Source of the DNA: CAIMWS01 sp964409245
Lineage (GTDB): Bacteria; Verrucomicrobiota; Verrucomicrobiia; Limisphaerales; UBA1319
DNA length: 64,000 nt
Assembly: GCA_964409245.1 (NCBI GenBank)
Contig: CAYPCQ010000027.1
Coordinates: forward strand, 17,436-81,435
Direction: 5' to 3'
Shown: positions 8,923-17,278 of the stretch, piece by piece
Position numbering within the stretch: position 1 is the stretch's first letter
Layout of the letters: each line of letters starts with the position of its first letter
Notes under the pieces: model-generated
Told to the model about the DNA's origin: nothing
Database searches by the model: none
Seen by the model: the letters and a program-made list of their open reading frames with translations, nothing else
Made by a program: the position numbers and the translations under genes

Positions 8923-9708
8923 ATGGCTATCTGGCTGGCGGTCGTAATATTGGGGATTATTGAAGGCATCACGGAGTTCCTGCCGATCTCATCGACGGGG
9001 CACCTGCTGATCGCCCAAAAATGGCTGGCGCACCAATCCGATCTCTTCGACATCGTCATCCAATGCGGGGCGGTGCTGGCGGTGCTGCCCTTGTTCCCGG
9101 ACCGTTGCCGGCAGGTGTTGTTCAAGTGGCGCGAGGCAGAAACCCGGGATTACGTGTTCAAGCTCCTCGCCGCGTTTTTCATCACCGGGGCGGCCGGGTT
9201 CGTGCTGGAGAAAAAAGGGTTCAAATTGCGCGAGGAAACCACGCCCATCGCGCTGGCGCTCCTGATCGGGGGGATCCTGTTCGTGGTGGTGGAGCGGTTG
9301 ATCAAAAACCGCACGCAAACGGAAAAGGTTTCGTGGACCATGGCCGTTTTGGCGGGCGTGGGGCAGCTCATCGCCGCGATCTTCCCGGGTTCCTCGCGCT
9401 CCGGCACCACTATTCTATTGCTGCTCACCAGCGGCCTGAAACGGACGGCCGCCACGGAATTTTCCTTCCTGCTGGGCATCCCCACGATGCTGGCGGCCGG
9501 CGGGCTGAAGATTTTCAAGGCGCTGCGCCATCCCCCGGGGGGGCAGCCGGAAGATTGGGGCATGGTGGCGCTGGGTTTTGTGGTGGCCGCCCTGGTTTCC
9601 TTTGTGGTCGTCAAATGGCTGATCCGCTATGTCCAGACGCACACGTTTGAAATCTTCGGCTGGTACCGCATCGCGCTGGCGGTGATCCTCCTGGCCTTAT
9701 TCCGGTAA
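8923..9708 (+). CDS. uppP: Undecaprenyl-diphosphatase
   Basis: A 261-residue integral membrane phosphatase of the BacA/UppP family that recycles undecaprenyl pyrophosphate to the monophosphate carrier used for peptidoglycan and other wall polymers. The two family signatures are clear: EGITEFLPISSTGHL near the N-terminus and PGSSRSGTT in the middle, with about seven or eight hydrophobic helices and the standard length. Loss of the wall-lipid phosphatases confers bacitracin sensitivity in other bacteria. The ATG at 8923 has no strong ribosome binding site. The gene is closed by the strong hairpin at 9714-9739. Confidence 0.95.
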   Translation: MAIWLAVVILGIIEGITEFLPISSTGHLLIAQKWLAHQSDLFDIVIQCGAVLAVLPLFPDRCRQVLFKWREAETRDYVFKLLAAFFITGAAGFVLEKKGFKLREETTPIALALLIGGILFVVVERLIKNRTQTEKVSWTMAVLAGVGQLIAAIFPGSSRSGTTILLLLTSGLKRTAATEFSFLLGIPTMLAAGGLKIFKALRHPPGGQPEDWGMVALGFVVAALVSFVVVKWLIRYVQTHTFEIFGWYRIALAVILLALFR

Positions 9709-9713
9709 GCAAA

Positions 9714-9739
9714 AGCGCGGTTTCCCAGGAAACCGCGCT
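9714..9739. terminator. Bidirectional hairpin terminator between uppP and the binding-protein gene
   Basis: A perfect 12-bp inverted repeat (AGCGCGGTTTCC / GGAAACCGCGCT) with almost no loop sits between two convergent genes, 5 bp after the uppP stop and 29 bp from the stop of the minus-strand gene. The position suggests a shared terminator; no long T-run is present on either side. Confidence 0.7.
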
Positions 9740-9768
9740 GCGCGAACTGCAAAAACCGGATTTTGAGG

Positions 9769-10935
9769 TTACTTCTTCTTATAGGAGATGAACTTCCCAT
9801 CCTTGACCGTGACCATCTCGAAGGCCTCCAGCGTCAGGCCGGTGTGATCGGTGGGTGAGAAATTGAACACGCCCGCGATCCCCACATGGTTTTTCAGGTT
9901 TTCCAGGGCTTCCCGCACCTTGGCGCGGTCGATGCTTTTGGCCTTTTGGATGGCGGCCTTGAGCACCATCACCGCATCGTAGGCATGGCCGCCGAAGGTG
10001 CTGACATCCTCCTTAAAGCGGCTCTCATACTCTTTCTTGTAGGCGGCCAGCACCTTTTTCTGGGGGTGGGAGTTGGGCAGCTCCTCCACGATCAGCAGGC
10101 GGCCGGCCGGAAAGATGATGCCTTCGGCGGCCACCCCGGCCTGCTCCACATACTTGCGGTTGCCGAATCCGTGGCTCTGATACAGCGGCACATTCAGGCC
10201 GATCTGCTTCATGTTCTTGGCCAGGATGCTCTGGGCGGGCACGATGGACCAGTTGACCACCGCCTGCACCCCCGCCGTGCCTTTGATCTTGGTCAGGATG
10301 TCCGTCAGGTCGGTGGCCTGTTTGTCATAGACTTCGTTGGCCACGATCTCGAGCCCGAACGGTTTGACCAGATCCTCGAGCTGCTTCTTGCCGGCGTTGC
10401 CGAAGCCGTCGTTGCTGCTGAGCACGGCGATTTTTTTGATGCCATTGGTCTGCATGTGCTGGTAGATCCAGGTGACCGCCTGGCTGTCCTTCTGGGGCGT
10501 CTTGAAGACATATTTGGCCAGCGGGTTGACGATCACTTCCGCCGCCGCGCAGGAAACCAGGATCATCTTGTTCTGCTCGCAGATGGGCTTGATCTGGATG
10601 GTTTCGCCGCTGGTGGACGGGCCGAGGATGGCCACCACATCGTCCTCTTCGATCAATTGTTTGGCGAAGGAGACGGCCTTCTCCGGGCTGCTCGCGGTGT
10701 CTTTGATGATCAGCTGGACCTTCCGGCCGAGCAATCCGCCCGAGGCGTTCATTTGATCCACCAGCATCTGGGCCGTTTTGGCCTCGGGCGCCCCGAGGAA
10801 GGAGGCCGGACCGGTTTGGGCGAACAAGGCGCCAATCTTGATGGGTTCTTGATTCCGAGCCGCCGCGGCCACGTTCAAACTGGAGATTCCCGTGAGGACC
10901 GCCACGCCCGCCAGCGCCGTCATTAATCGTTTCAT
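9769..10935 (-). CDS. Branched-chain amino acid-type ABC substrate-binding protein
   Basis: A 388-residue periplasmic binding protein of the LivJ/leucine-binding group (type I fold, ANF-receptor-like). The signal peptide is MKRLMTALAGVAVLTG with cleavage near AAA at about 25. The mature start PIKIGALFAQTGPASFLG is the family hallmark, followed by GLLGRKVQLIIKDT, ILGPSTSGET and the C-terminal HAYDAVMVLKAA. Ligands in this family include branched-chain amino acids, amides, urea and aromatic acids, and the sequence does not decide among them. No permease or ATPase gene is present within 10 kb on either side, so its transporter partner must be encoded elsewhere. Confidence 0.9.
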   Translation of the reverse strand: MKRLMTALAGVAVLTGISSLNVAAAARNQEPIKIGALFAQTGPASFLGAPEAKTAQMLVDQMNASGGLLGRKVQLIIKDTASSPEKAVSFAKQLIEEDDVVAILGPSTSGETIQIKPICEQNKMILVSCAAAEVIVNPLAKYVFKTPQKDSQAVTWIYQHMQTNGIKKIAVLSSNDGFGNAGKKQLEDLVKPFGLEIVANEVYDKQATDLTDILTKIKGTAGVQAVVNWSIVPAQSILAKNMKQIGLNVPLYQSHGFGNRKYVEQAGVAAEGIIFPAGRLLIVEELPNSHPQKKVLAAYKKEYESRFKEDVSTFGGHAYDAVMVLKAAIQKAKSIDRAKVREALENLKNHVGIAGVFNFSPTDHTGLTLEAFEMVTVKDGKFISYKKK

Positions 10936-11121
10936 GGTTTTTTCAGGTTATAAGTTTGTTTCGTTGCACCTGGGAAAAGACGCTGCTGAAGGAAGGCTCA
11001 TTCAAACCAACGCTGTCCCCAGGCTGCATGGCCGAGCTTGGAAGGAGAGCGGCTGCTTGTCAAGCCGGGATAACCTCCCGGAATCCAGTTGATTAGATAA
11101 AATGCGGCCCCGCCGGATGGG

Positions 11122-12465
11122 TCAGGTCTCCACGTTGAATCCCATCTGCAGCGCCGCCCCGCGGTTGGCGATGCGGGCGCCGCCCCGGAAACGGTTGCCC
11201 AGGACAATCCCCGCTTTCACCGTGGCGGCCACTTCCAGGTGCGGCTTCGGATCCATGAAGTCGCAGGCCATGATGGTGAGCCCCTCGCAGCCGGCCCGGA
11301 TGCACGGGGCGCCCTCCTGTTTGCGGTCCCACCAGGTGAAATGGCACCCGTTGAAGGTGACGTGCCCCTTGCCCTCCAGAAACGCCTGGGTGGTCATGCC
11401 GGGATTCTGGAAATCCCCCGCGCCGGGCCCCCAGAAACCGCAGTTGTTGAACTTCACCGGCCCGGCATTGCTGGCCGCCACCTCGATGGCGCCCATGAAC
11501 TGGCTGTTGGTGAAAGCGATGCCGGCGTGCGGCTGCGAATGCTCCACCCGCACCGCCACGGGGGCGATGTCGTGCCCGCATTGGGTCAGGGTGGTATTGC
11601 CGGGGCCGTGCTGGAGCTGGGTGAACCGGAAGCCGGTGTGGTGGATGATGCTGAAACAGTTCACCATGTATTCCCAATCCGTTTTGGCCAGGATGAAGGC
11701 TTCCCCCTGGGTGACCATGAATTTCACCACCGCCTCGGAGGTGGACCACCACGGGTTGAAATGCACATTTTCGATCCGGCCGATGTCATACACCTGGTCC
11801 ACCAGGATGCCGCGCCGCAAGGGCTGGCCATGGACGTTGCGGATCAGGTGGCGCTCGTTGTCGGTGGCGTCAATGCCCTGGTAGGGGTTGAGCAATTCCA
11901 CATCCAGCACCGCCGGGTTTTTCCCGCGGAGGGCAATGGCCCAAGGGTAGGGGGCCGGCACGGCCTTGGAATCCTGCTCCGGATAGTAAATGACCAGGCC
12001 CTTGACCGTGCTGTTGGTGGTGAGCGTCAGAAAAGGCTCGCCCGTCTCCCGGCCCCGGCCGGCGGTGGGGAGCAGGGTGGTGCCGTCCTCCCCCGGCTTG
12101 GGGAGCCCGGCGTCCCGGATGCCATTATGCGCGGGCACGCTGCGGAACGTGCCCTCCAGCGCCACCGAGCCGGGCACCTTGAGATTCCCGGCGCAGAGAT
12201 AGCGGCCGCTGGGGGCGAACACGATGCCGCCACCGGCCTGGCGCGCGGTGTCCATGGCTTTTTGGAAGGCGCCAGTGTCATCGGTTTTACCATCCCCCCG
12301 GGCGCCGAAATCGCGCACGTTCCATACGCTGCGGGCCTCCGCCGGGGTTCCCGGCTCCGCGCCCAAAACCGCCGGGCTGGCCAGCATGGCCGCCGCCCCG
12401 GCAGGCCCGAACCCGGCCAAAAAATGCCTCCGGCTCACCGCTTCCCTCGCTGTCTCGCTAGTCAT
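11122..12465 (-). CDS. Tat-exported pectate-lyase-fold (right-handed beta-helix) protein
   Basis: A 447-residue exported protein. The N-terminus has a twin-arginine signal (Arg12-Arg13 in SRRHFLAGFG) followed by a hydrophobic stretch and AEP at the cleavage site. The mature domain begins VWNVRDFGARGDGKTDDT, the standard start of the pectate lyase superfamily / GH28-GH55-like beta-helix, in which DGKTDDT initiates the helix. Later turns read like beta-helix rungs (GHVTFNGCHFTWW, GLTIMACDFMD). The substrate is unknown; plant or algal polysaccharide is likely from the family. The ATG at 12465 was chosen because AAAGGA lies 9 nt upstream; an ATG at 12474 is too close to it. The inverted-repeat element at 12502-12663 lies directly upstream. 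Confidence 0.8.
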   Translation of the reverse strand: MTSETAREAVSRRHFLAGFGPAGAAAMLASPAVLGAEPGTPAEARSVWNVRDFGARGDGKTDDTGAFQKAMDTARQAGGGIVFAPSGRYLCAGNLKVPGSVALEGTFRSVPAHNGIRDAGLPKPGEDGTTLLPTAGRGRETGEPFLTLTTNSTVKGLVIYYPEQDSKAVPAPYPWAIALRGKNPAVLDVELLNPYQGIDATDNERHLIRNVHGQPLRRGILVDQVYDIGRIENVHFNPWWSTSEAVVKFMVTQGEAFILAKTDWEYMVNCFSIIHHTGFRFTQLQHGPGNTTLTQCGHDIAPVAVRVEHSQPHAGIAFTNSQFMGAIEVAASNAGPVKFNNCGFWGPGAGDFQNPGMTTQAFLEGKGHVTFNGCHFTWWDRKQEGAPCIRAGCEGLTIMACDFMDPKPHLEVAATVKAGIVLGNRFRGGARIANRGAALQMGFNVET

Positions 12466-12501
12466 AATCCGCATTCCTTTCTGGTTTCGATTGGTGTTTA
12501 A

Positions 12502-12663
12502 AGGAGCCGGAAAAAAATAACCGCAGCAACCTCGCTGGTTCTTTTGGCCAAGAGCTTCGTTACTCATTCGTTACAGATCACTGCGGATATGCGCCTCATT
12601 CGTGCCTTGCCCTTGGCCAAAATCCCGGCGCGAACTTGCCACCTTTATTTGTTTCCGGCTCCT
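12502..12663 (-). repeat. 162-bp palindrome-ended interspersed element, copy 1
   Basis: Flanked by terminal inverted repeats AGGAGCCGGAAA and TTTCCGGCTCCT, with internal inverted TTTTGGCCAAG / CTTGGCCAAAA boxes. A second copy, in opposite orientation and close to identical along its whole length, lies at 57288-57448. The element contains no convincing gene and looks like a MITE-like non-autonomous element. Here it occupies the upstream region of the pectate-lyase-fold gene. Confidence 0.85.
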
Positions 12664-12680
12664 AATGTGTCCAGCAGACT

Positions 12681-12724
12681 AGCGGGCGGCGGCCGTTTGA
12701 CGAATCATTTTTTCGCCGCCCGCT
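12681..12724. other. Long-stem hairpin in divergent intergenic region
   Basis: AGCGGGCGGCG and CGCCGCCCGCT form a perfect 11-bp inverted repeat with a 22-nt loop, between the interspersed element and the GH95-like promoter. It may insulate the two divergent transcription units. Apart from this, the interspersed element and the promoter, I see nothing in 12466-12857. Confidence 0.4.
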
Positions 12725-12795
12725 TTCCCGTTTTGGCGGGCTTGCCGCCGCCGCCGCCGGGGGCGCCAGCCACGCGGGAAATACTTTTCCCACGC

Positions 12796-12824
12796 TTGAC
12801 TATGCCGCGCGGCAAACTTACGGT
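12796..12824 (+). promoter_or_regulatory. Sigma-70-type promoter for the GH95-like gene
   Basis: TTGACT, 17-bp spacer, TACGGT. Transcription would begin near 12831, which makes the in-frame ATG at 12831 an unlikely start and supports the ATG at 12858. Confidence 0.45.
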
Positions 12825-12857
12825 TTTCCAATGCTCACACAAAATGGAAATACCCCC

Positions 12858-15161
12858 ATGAAGGCGGCGCCCGCCGGCCATTCATTCCGCTGGTCCGCCC
12901 GGCTGGCCTGTGCCGTACTGAACCGGAAAAGCCTCGCCGCCGCTGCGCTTTTGCTGGCGGCAGGCTGGGTGTCCACCCGTGGGGCCACCGGCGCGATTCC
13001 TTTCCCCGCGGCCTTGCGGGACGCCAATGTGGAAGTCGCCCAAATGACTTCCGGCCAGCGCGAAAGCCTGATCGTGGGCAACGGCGATCTCTACGGCATT
13101 GTTTGGGAAAAGGAGGGCGGGCTGTTCGTGCGCATCACGAAAAACGACATTTGGGATGCCCGGGTCGATACCTCGGCCGACGGCCCCTTGCCCAAGGTGA
13201 ATGTCCGGACCCGGCAGGTGACCGGTTCCACGGGCGCCCCGCCCAGCTACAACAAGCCGTATCCGCAGCCCCGTTGCGCCGTGGCGCTGCGCCTGGGGGC
13301 GGCCCAGCCCGCCGCCCCGGCCGCCGGGTTCCGGGCGGCCCTGGATTTGGAACATGCCGTGGCCACCATCTCCCGGCCCAACGCCAGCCAAACCACCGGG
13401 GTGCGGGTGCTGGCGGATCGCAATGTGCTGCTCATCGACAGCGCCGAGCCGGTCCGCATCGAGGAAATCCGCGCCGCCACCCTGCCTCCGGCGCGCACCG
13501 GGGTCACGGAAGGGGTGGCCTGGCTGCACATGATCCTGCCGGGCGACCCGGATTATCGCGGCATGGAGTATGCCGTGGCCGCCGCGGCCGCCGGCCGCAC
13601 CCAGGTGGTATCGCTGGTGACTTCCTTCGACCGGCCCGGGCAGGAGGTGCTCGCGGCCGCCCTGGCCCTGGCCCGGAAGACCCTGGAGGAGGCCGTCCAG
13701 TCCCGCGCCCAGCTCCTGGCCCAACATGAGCTGGCCTGGCATGACTTCTGGGCGCGCAGCGGGGTCAGCCTGGCCGACCGCGACCTCCAGCGCTGGTGGT
13801 ACCGGATGCTTTACTTTGCGCGGACCCTCTGCCAGCCGGGCACGCTGCCGGTGGCGCTCATGCCGCCGCTGGCCACCGATGACACCCCCTGGCACGGGGA
13901 CTACCATTTCAACTACAACTCCTGGCAGCCGTTCTGGTCCGTGATCTCGCCCAACCATCCCGAGCTGGCCGATCCGTGGATTTCCTACGTCCACAATTTG
14001 CGGGCGCGCGCCCAGTGGGTGGCCCGGGAGACCTTTGATTGCGACGGCGTCTATTATTCCATCAGCCAGTTCCTGCACGAGCCTGATCCCGCCGCCTGCG
14101 TCTCCCGGAACAAGCGGCAATTGACCATGAGCCCCTGGGGCATGACCATCGGCATGGTGGGCATGACTGCCCAGAACCTCTGGCACAAACACCTGTGCGA
14201 TCCCGACCGCGCCTACCTGGAAGCCAAAATCTACCCCACGCTCCGGGATGCGGCCCGTTTCTATCTGTCGTTCATGAAACAATGCGGCAAGGATGCGGCC
14301 GGCAAGATCCGGCTGGGGCCTTCCTACAGCCCCGAGCATGGCGACCTGGGCATCGATAACTGCCCCTTCGACCTCGCGTATGTTCATTACACCTTCGACG
14401 CCTTCGACCAGGCCTCCCGGGAGCTGGGCCAGGATCGCGAACTGGCCGCCGAGTGCCTGGCCATGAAGGCGCTGCTGGCCGATTATCCGGTGGCCCTGGA
14501 TGCCGCCGGCCAGCCGGTGGTGGTGGATTGGACCGGCTGCAAGTACAAGCAGGTGGGGGTGCACAACATCACCGTGCCGGCCTCCCCGGTCTTTCCCGGG
14601 GAGCAGGTCACCTGGTTCTCTCCGGAGCCGGTCAAGGATCTCTTCCGCCGCACCATCCAGGATACCCGGTTCAACGGCAACAACTCCCACATCATTTTCA
14701 ATATCGCCAAGGCCCGCCTCTCGATGCTGGAGGCGGTCACCGAATGCAAAACCTGGTTCAAGAGCCGCGAACTGCCCAACGGTCTGTTTGTCTGGCAGGG
14801 CCACGCGCATGGCACCTTCATGCCGGAAAGCATCGGGGTGGCCGCCCTGGTGACGGAGTTCCTCATGCAGAGCGTGGGCAATACCATCCGGGTGTTCCCC
14901 TGCTGGCCGGCCGGCCAGGAGGCCTCCTTCAAGGATCTGCGCGCCCAGGGCGGGTTCCTGGTCTCGGCGGATTACGCCCGGGGCGGGGTGCAGCGGGTGT
15001 CCATCCTCGCCACCGTGGGCGGATCCTTGCGCCTGCTCAGCCCCTGGAAAACGGTGCTTGTCAACGGGCGGGAAACGCTGGTAACGCTGGTGGACGCCGG
15101 CGGCGTGGTGGTGCTGCCCGCCCAGGCCCGGGCCACCTACACCTTCACCGCCGGGAAATAG
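12858..15161 (+). CDS. GH95-like six-hairpin glycoside hydrolase, secreted
   Basis: A 767-residue exported glycosidase-like protein with an N-terminal signal (hydrophobic AAAALLLAAGW, cleavage near 42). An N-terminal beta-sandwich (GNGDLYGIVWEKEGG, ITKNDIWDAR) is followed by an alpha/alpha-barrel region (HGDYHFNYNSWQPFWSV, SYSPEHG) and a C-terminal beta domain with IRVFPCWPAG and LRAQGGFLVSADY. This order and the C-terminal motif match GH95 (alpha-fucosidase/galactosidase) and related six-hairpin families such as the DUF5703 group; specific activity cannot be assigned. The start at 12858 follows from the predicted promoter; an ATG at 12831 would add nine residues. It converges with the subtilase gene, with 22 bp between stops. 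Confidence 0.72.
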   Translation: MKAAPAGHSFRWSARLACAVLNRKSLAAAALLLAAGWVSTRGATGAIPFPAALRDANVEVAQMTSGQRESLIVGNGDLYGIVWEKEGGLFVRITKNDIWDARVDTSADGPLPKVNVRTRQVTGSTGAPPSYNKPYPQPRCAVALRLGAAQPAAPAAGFRAALDLEHAVATISRPNASQTTGVRVLADRNVLLIDSAEPVRIEEIRAATLPPARTGVTEGVAWLHMILPGDPDYRGMEYAVAAAAAGRTQVVSLVTSFDRPGQEVLAAALALARKTLEEAVQSRAQLLAQHELAWHDFWARSGVSLADRDLQRWWYRMLYFARTLCQPGTLPVALMPPLATDDTPWHGDYHFNYNSWQPFWSVISPNHPELADPWISYVHNLRARAQWVARETFDCDGVYYSISQFLHEPDPAACVSRNKRQLTMSPWGMTIGMVGMTAQNLWHKHLCDPDRAYLEAKIYPTLRDAARFYLSFMKQCGKDAAGKIRLGPSYSPEHGDLGIDNCPFDLAYVHYTFDAFDQASRELGQDRELAAECLAMKALLADYPVALDAAGQPVVVDWTGCKYKQVGVHNITVPASPVFPGEQVTWFSPEPVKDLFRRTIQDTRFNGNNSHIIFNIAKARLSMLEAVTECKTWFKSRELPNGLFVWQGHAHGTFMPESIGVAALVTEFLMQSVGNTIRVFPCWPAGQEASFKDLRAQGGFLVSADYARGGVQRVSILATVGGSLRLLSPWKTVLVNGRETLVTLVDAGGVVVLPAQARATYTFTAGK

Positions 15162-15183
15162 CGGCCTGCGCCCCCGACCGGGG

Positions 15184-17271
15184 CTATTCGCCTGCCAGCA
15201 CGGCGCGGATATATTGCCCGGTTTTTTCCGGGGACCAGGGGATGGCCAGCAGCGCCGGGGACTCGGTTTCGCACCGGATGGTCCGCCAGGTTTCCCAATG
15301 GGCAAGGTCCGCTGTGATTTCGATGCGGTAGGATAGCCCGGGCTGCCCCGCCAGCTGCGCCTCCAGGGTGGTGGAATCCACCCGCCGGATGGCGGTGAAG
15401 GCCGGCGGCTGGACCGGCTTCACCACGGCTTGGATCAGGCGCGTGGTGGCCTCCCGGCCATCCAGGAGGTTTTCCACATGCAGCGCATCCTGGAACTCCC
15501 CCGGGATGAACACCAGGAGCTGGTCATTGATGGCCAGGTTGAGGTTGGTTGCCTGGCCCGGTTCCAGGGTGCCTGCGGCGGGTGTCAGCTGGATCCAGGC
15601 TTGGTCCAGCCAGGCCCGCCACGGGACCGGGTGGGAGGCGGTGTTGGCCAGCGCCCAGGTGAAATTAGTCTGGAGCGGGTAATGCCCGGAATAATTGGTG
15701 AAGGTGAGGCCCTCCGCCGGGCTGAGGCTCAAGCCCGGGGCGCCGGCGGCCGGCCCCACGCTCACCCGCTGGCTGGCGGTGGCCTCAATGCCGTTGGTGG
15801 AGCGGATGGTCCGGGTGGCCAGAAAGCTGCCGCTTTGCGCATAGACGTGGCTCGCCTGGGCGTTGGTGGCCCGGATGGAGCCATCGCCGAAATCCCACCA
15901 GGCCAGGGCCACCGCCCCCGTGGAGCGGTCCTCAAATTGCACCGCCAAGGGGGCTTCGCCCGCCGCCGGCAGGGCGGTGAAACCGGCCTGGAAGGGGCTT
16001 TGCAGGGCGCGCGCCAGGCTCGCCATGCCCCCGGTGCGGCATTTGTGGCGCAAAGCCTCCAAAGGCTTCGCCGAAACCAAAACCCGGTTGATCAAATCCC
16101 GGCTGCTTTCCGCGGGATAGGCGGCTTTCAGCAAGGCCAGGATGCCCGCCACATGGGGCGCCGCCATGGACGTGCCATTGTAATAAGTGTAGGTCCAGTC
16201 AGCGCCGCCCCAGGCCGCGTAAATGTCCGAGCCGGGCGCCGCCAGGCCCACCCTTTGGGCCCCATAGTTGCTGTAGCCTGGCAGTTCTCCGGAGCGGTTC
16301 ACCGCCGCCACAGCCACCAGGTTATCCAATCCGTAGGCGGCCGGGTAAGTGGGGGTGAGATCCAGATCCGTCCCCCCGTTGCCGGCGGCGGCCACCACGA
16401 TAATCCCGGCCTCCCGGACGCGCACCAGGGCGCTGCGCAGGGCTTCGCTGTAATCCGTGTCCTGCCAGCTGGCGTTGATGATATGGGCGCCCTTCAGCCG
16501 CGCATAATCGAGGCATTGGATGGCGGCGGAAATGGTGCCGTCCCCGTGTTCATCCAGCATTTTGCAGGCCATCAGCCGGACTTTCCAGGCCACCCCGGTG
16601 ACGCCGCGCCCGTTGTTGCCCACGGCCCCCAGGATGCTGGCGATGTGGGTCCCATGCCCGTAGTCATCCATCGGGTCGCCCGTTCCGGTCAAGGCATTGA
16701 TGCCATAAAGGTCATCCACAAACCCATTTTGGTCGTCATCCAGGCCGTTGCCGGCGGTTTCCGCGGGATTGACCCACCGGTTGCCGCGCAAGTCCTCGTG
16801 CGAATAGCGGATGCCGCTGTCGAGCATGGCCACCACCACCGGGGTGGCATCATGGATGGTGTCCCAGCCTTCCGGGGCGTCGATGTCCACATCCGCCACC
16901 CCCCCATTCTGGCCCTGGTTATCCAGCCCCCAGAGCATTCCCGAGCGGTATTCGGGATCATCCGGGACGGCGGCGGCATGAACCCGGTAATCCGGCTCCG
17001 CAAAGACATACAATCCGCTCGCCTGGCAGGCGCGGGCCGCGGCCATCACGTCCGATCCCGGAGGCAGCGCCACGATCTGGAGCGGGCCCGAATCCTTCAA
17101 GGTGCGGACCACCTGCCCGTGGTGCACCGCCGCCAGGCGCGACACCTGCCCCGCCCGCCCCGGCTTGGGCTGGGCCAGCAAACGGTCCGGCCAATAAGCG
17201 CCGGCCGGGGCGGCCACCGCCTGCCCCAGGGCGGTGTGGATCAACCATGCAATGGCCAGGATTCTGCTCAT
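15184..17271 (-). CDS. Secreted subtilisin-like serine protease (S8) with PKD domain
   Basis: A 695-residue exported protease. A signal peptide (about 1-22) is followed by a short propeptide-like segment and the S8 catalytic domain with Asp151 (MLDSGIRYSHED), His206 (GHGTH), Asn in the WGLDNQGQ/NASW region and Ser368 (NGTSMAAPH). A PKD domain lies at about 440-520 (WWDFGDGS), then an Ig-like region. The C-terminal YRIEITADLAHWETW module recurs in other secreted proteins of this window. The frame stays open far upstream, but MSRILAIAWLI at 17271 is the first start followed by a signal peptide. The start lies 7 bp after the stop of the read-through SUMF1 frame, and no strong ribosome binding site is visible. 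Confidence 0.9.
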   Translation of the reverse strand: MSRILAIAWLIHTALGQAVAAPAGAYWPDRLLAQPKPGRAGQVSRLAAVHHGQVVRTLKDSGPLQIVALPPGSDVMAAARACQASGLYVFAEPDYRVHAAAVPDDPEYRSGMLWGLDNQGQNGGVADVDIDAPEGWDTIHDATPVVVAMLDSGIRYSHEDLRGNRWVNPAETAGNGLDDDQNGFVDDLYGINALTGTGDPMDDYGHGTHIASILGAVGNNGRGVTGVAWKVRLMACKMLDEHGDGTISAAIQCLDYARLKGAHIINASWQDTDYSEALRSALVRVREAGIIVVAAAGNGGTDLDLTPTYPAAYGLDNLVAVAAVNRSGELPGYSNYGAQRVGLAAPGSDIYAAWGGADWTYTYYNGTSMAAPHVAGILALLKAAYPAESSRDLINRVLVSAKPLEALRHKCRTGGMASLARALQSPFQAGFTALPAAGEAPLAVQFEDRSTGAVALAWWDFGDGSIRATNAQASHVYAQSGSFLATRTIRSTNGIEATASQRVSVGPAAGAPGLSLSPAEGLTFTNYSGHYPLQTNFTWALANTASHPVPWRAWLDQAWIQLTPAAGTLEPGQATNLNLAINDQLLVFIPGEFQDALHVENLLDGREATTRLIQAVVKPVQPPAFTAIRRVDSTTLEAQLAGQPGLSYRIEITADLAHWETWRTIRCETESPALLAIPWSPEKTGQYIRAVLAGE

Positions 17272-17278
17272 CAGGGGA

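Noticed and set aside
12544..12861. 105-codon frame (MAKSFVTHSLQI...) and its counterpart near 57400
   Set aside because: Both are translations of the 162-bp inverted-repeat element and run into unrelated flanking DNA.
12882..15305. 807-codon minus-strand frame
   Set aside because: Antisense shadow of the GH95-like gene; no signal peptide, motif or plausible start.
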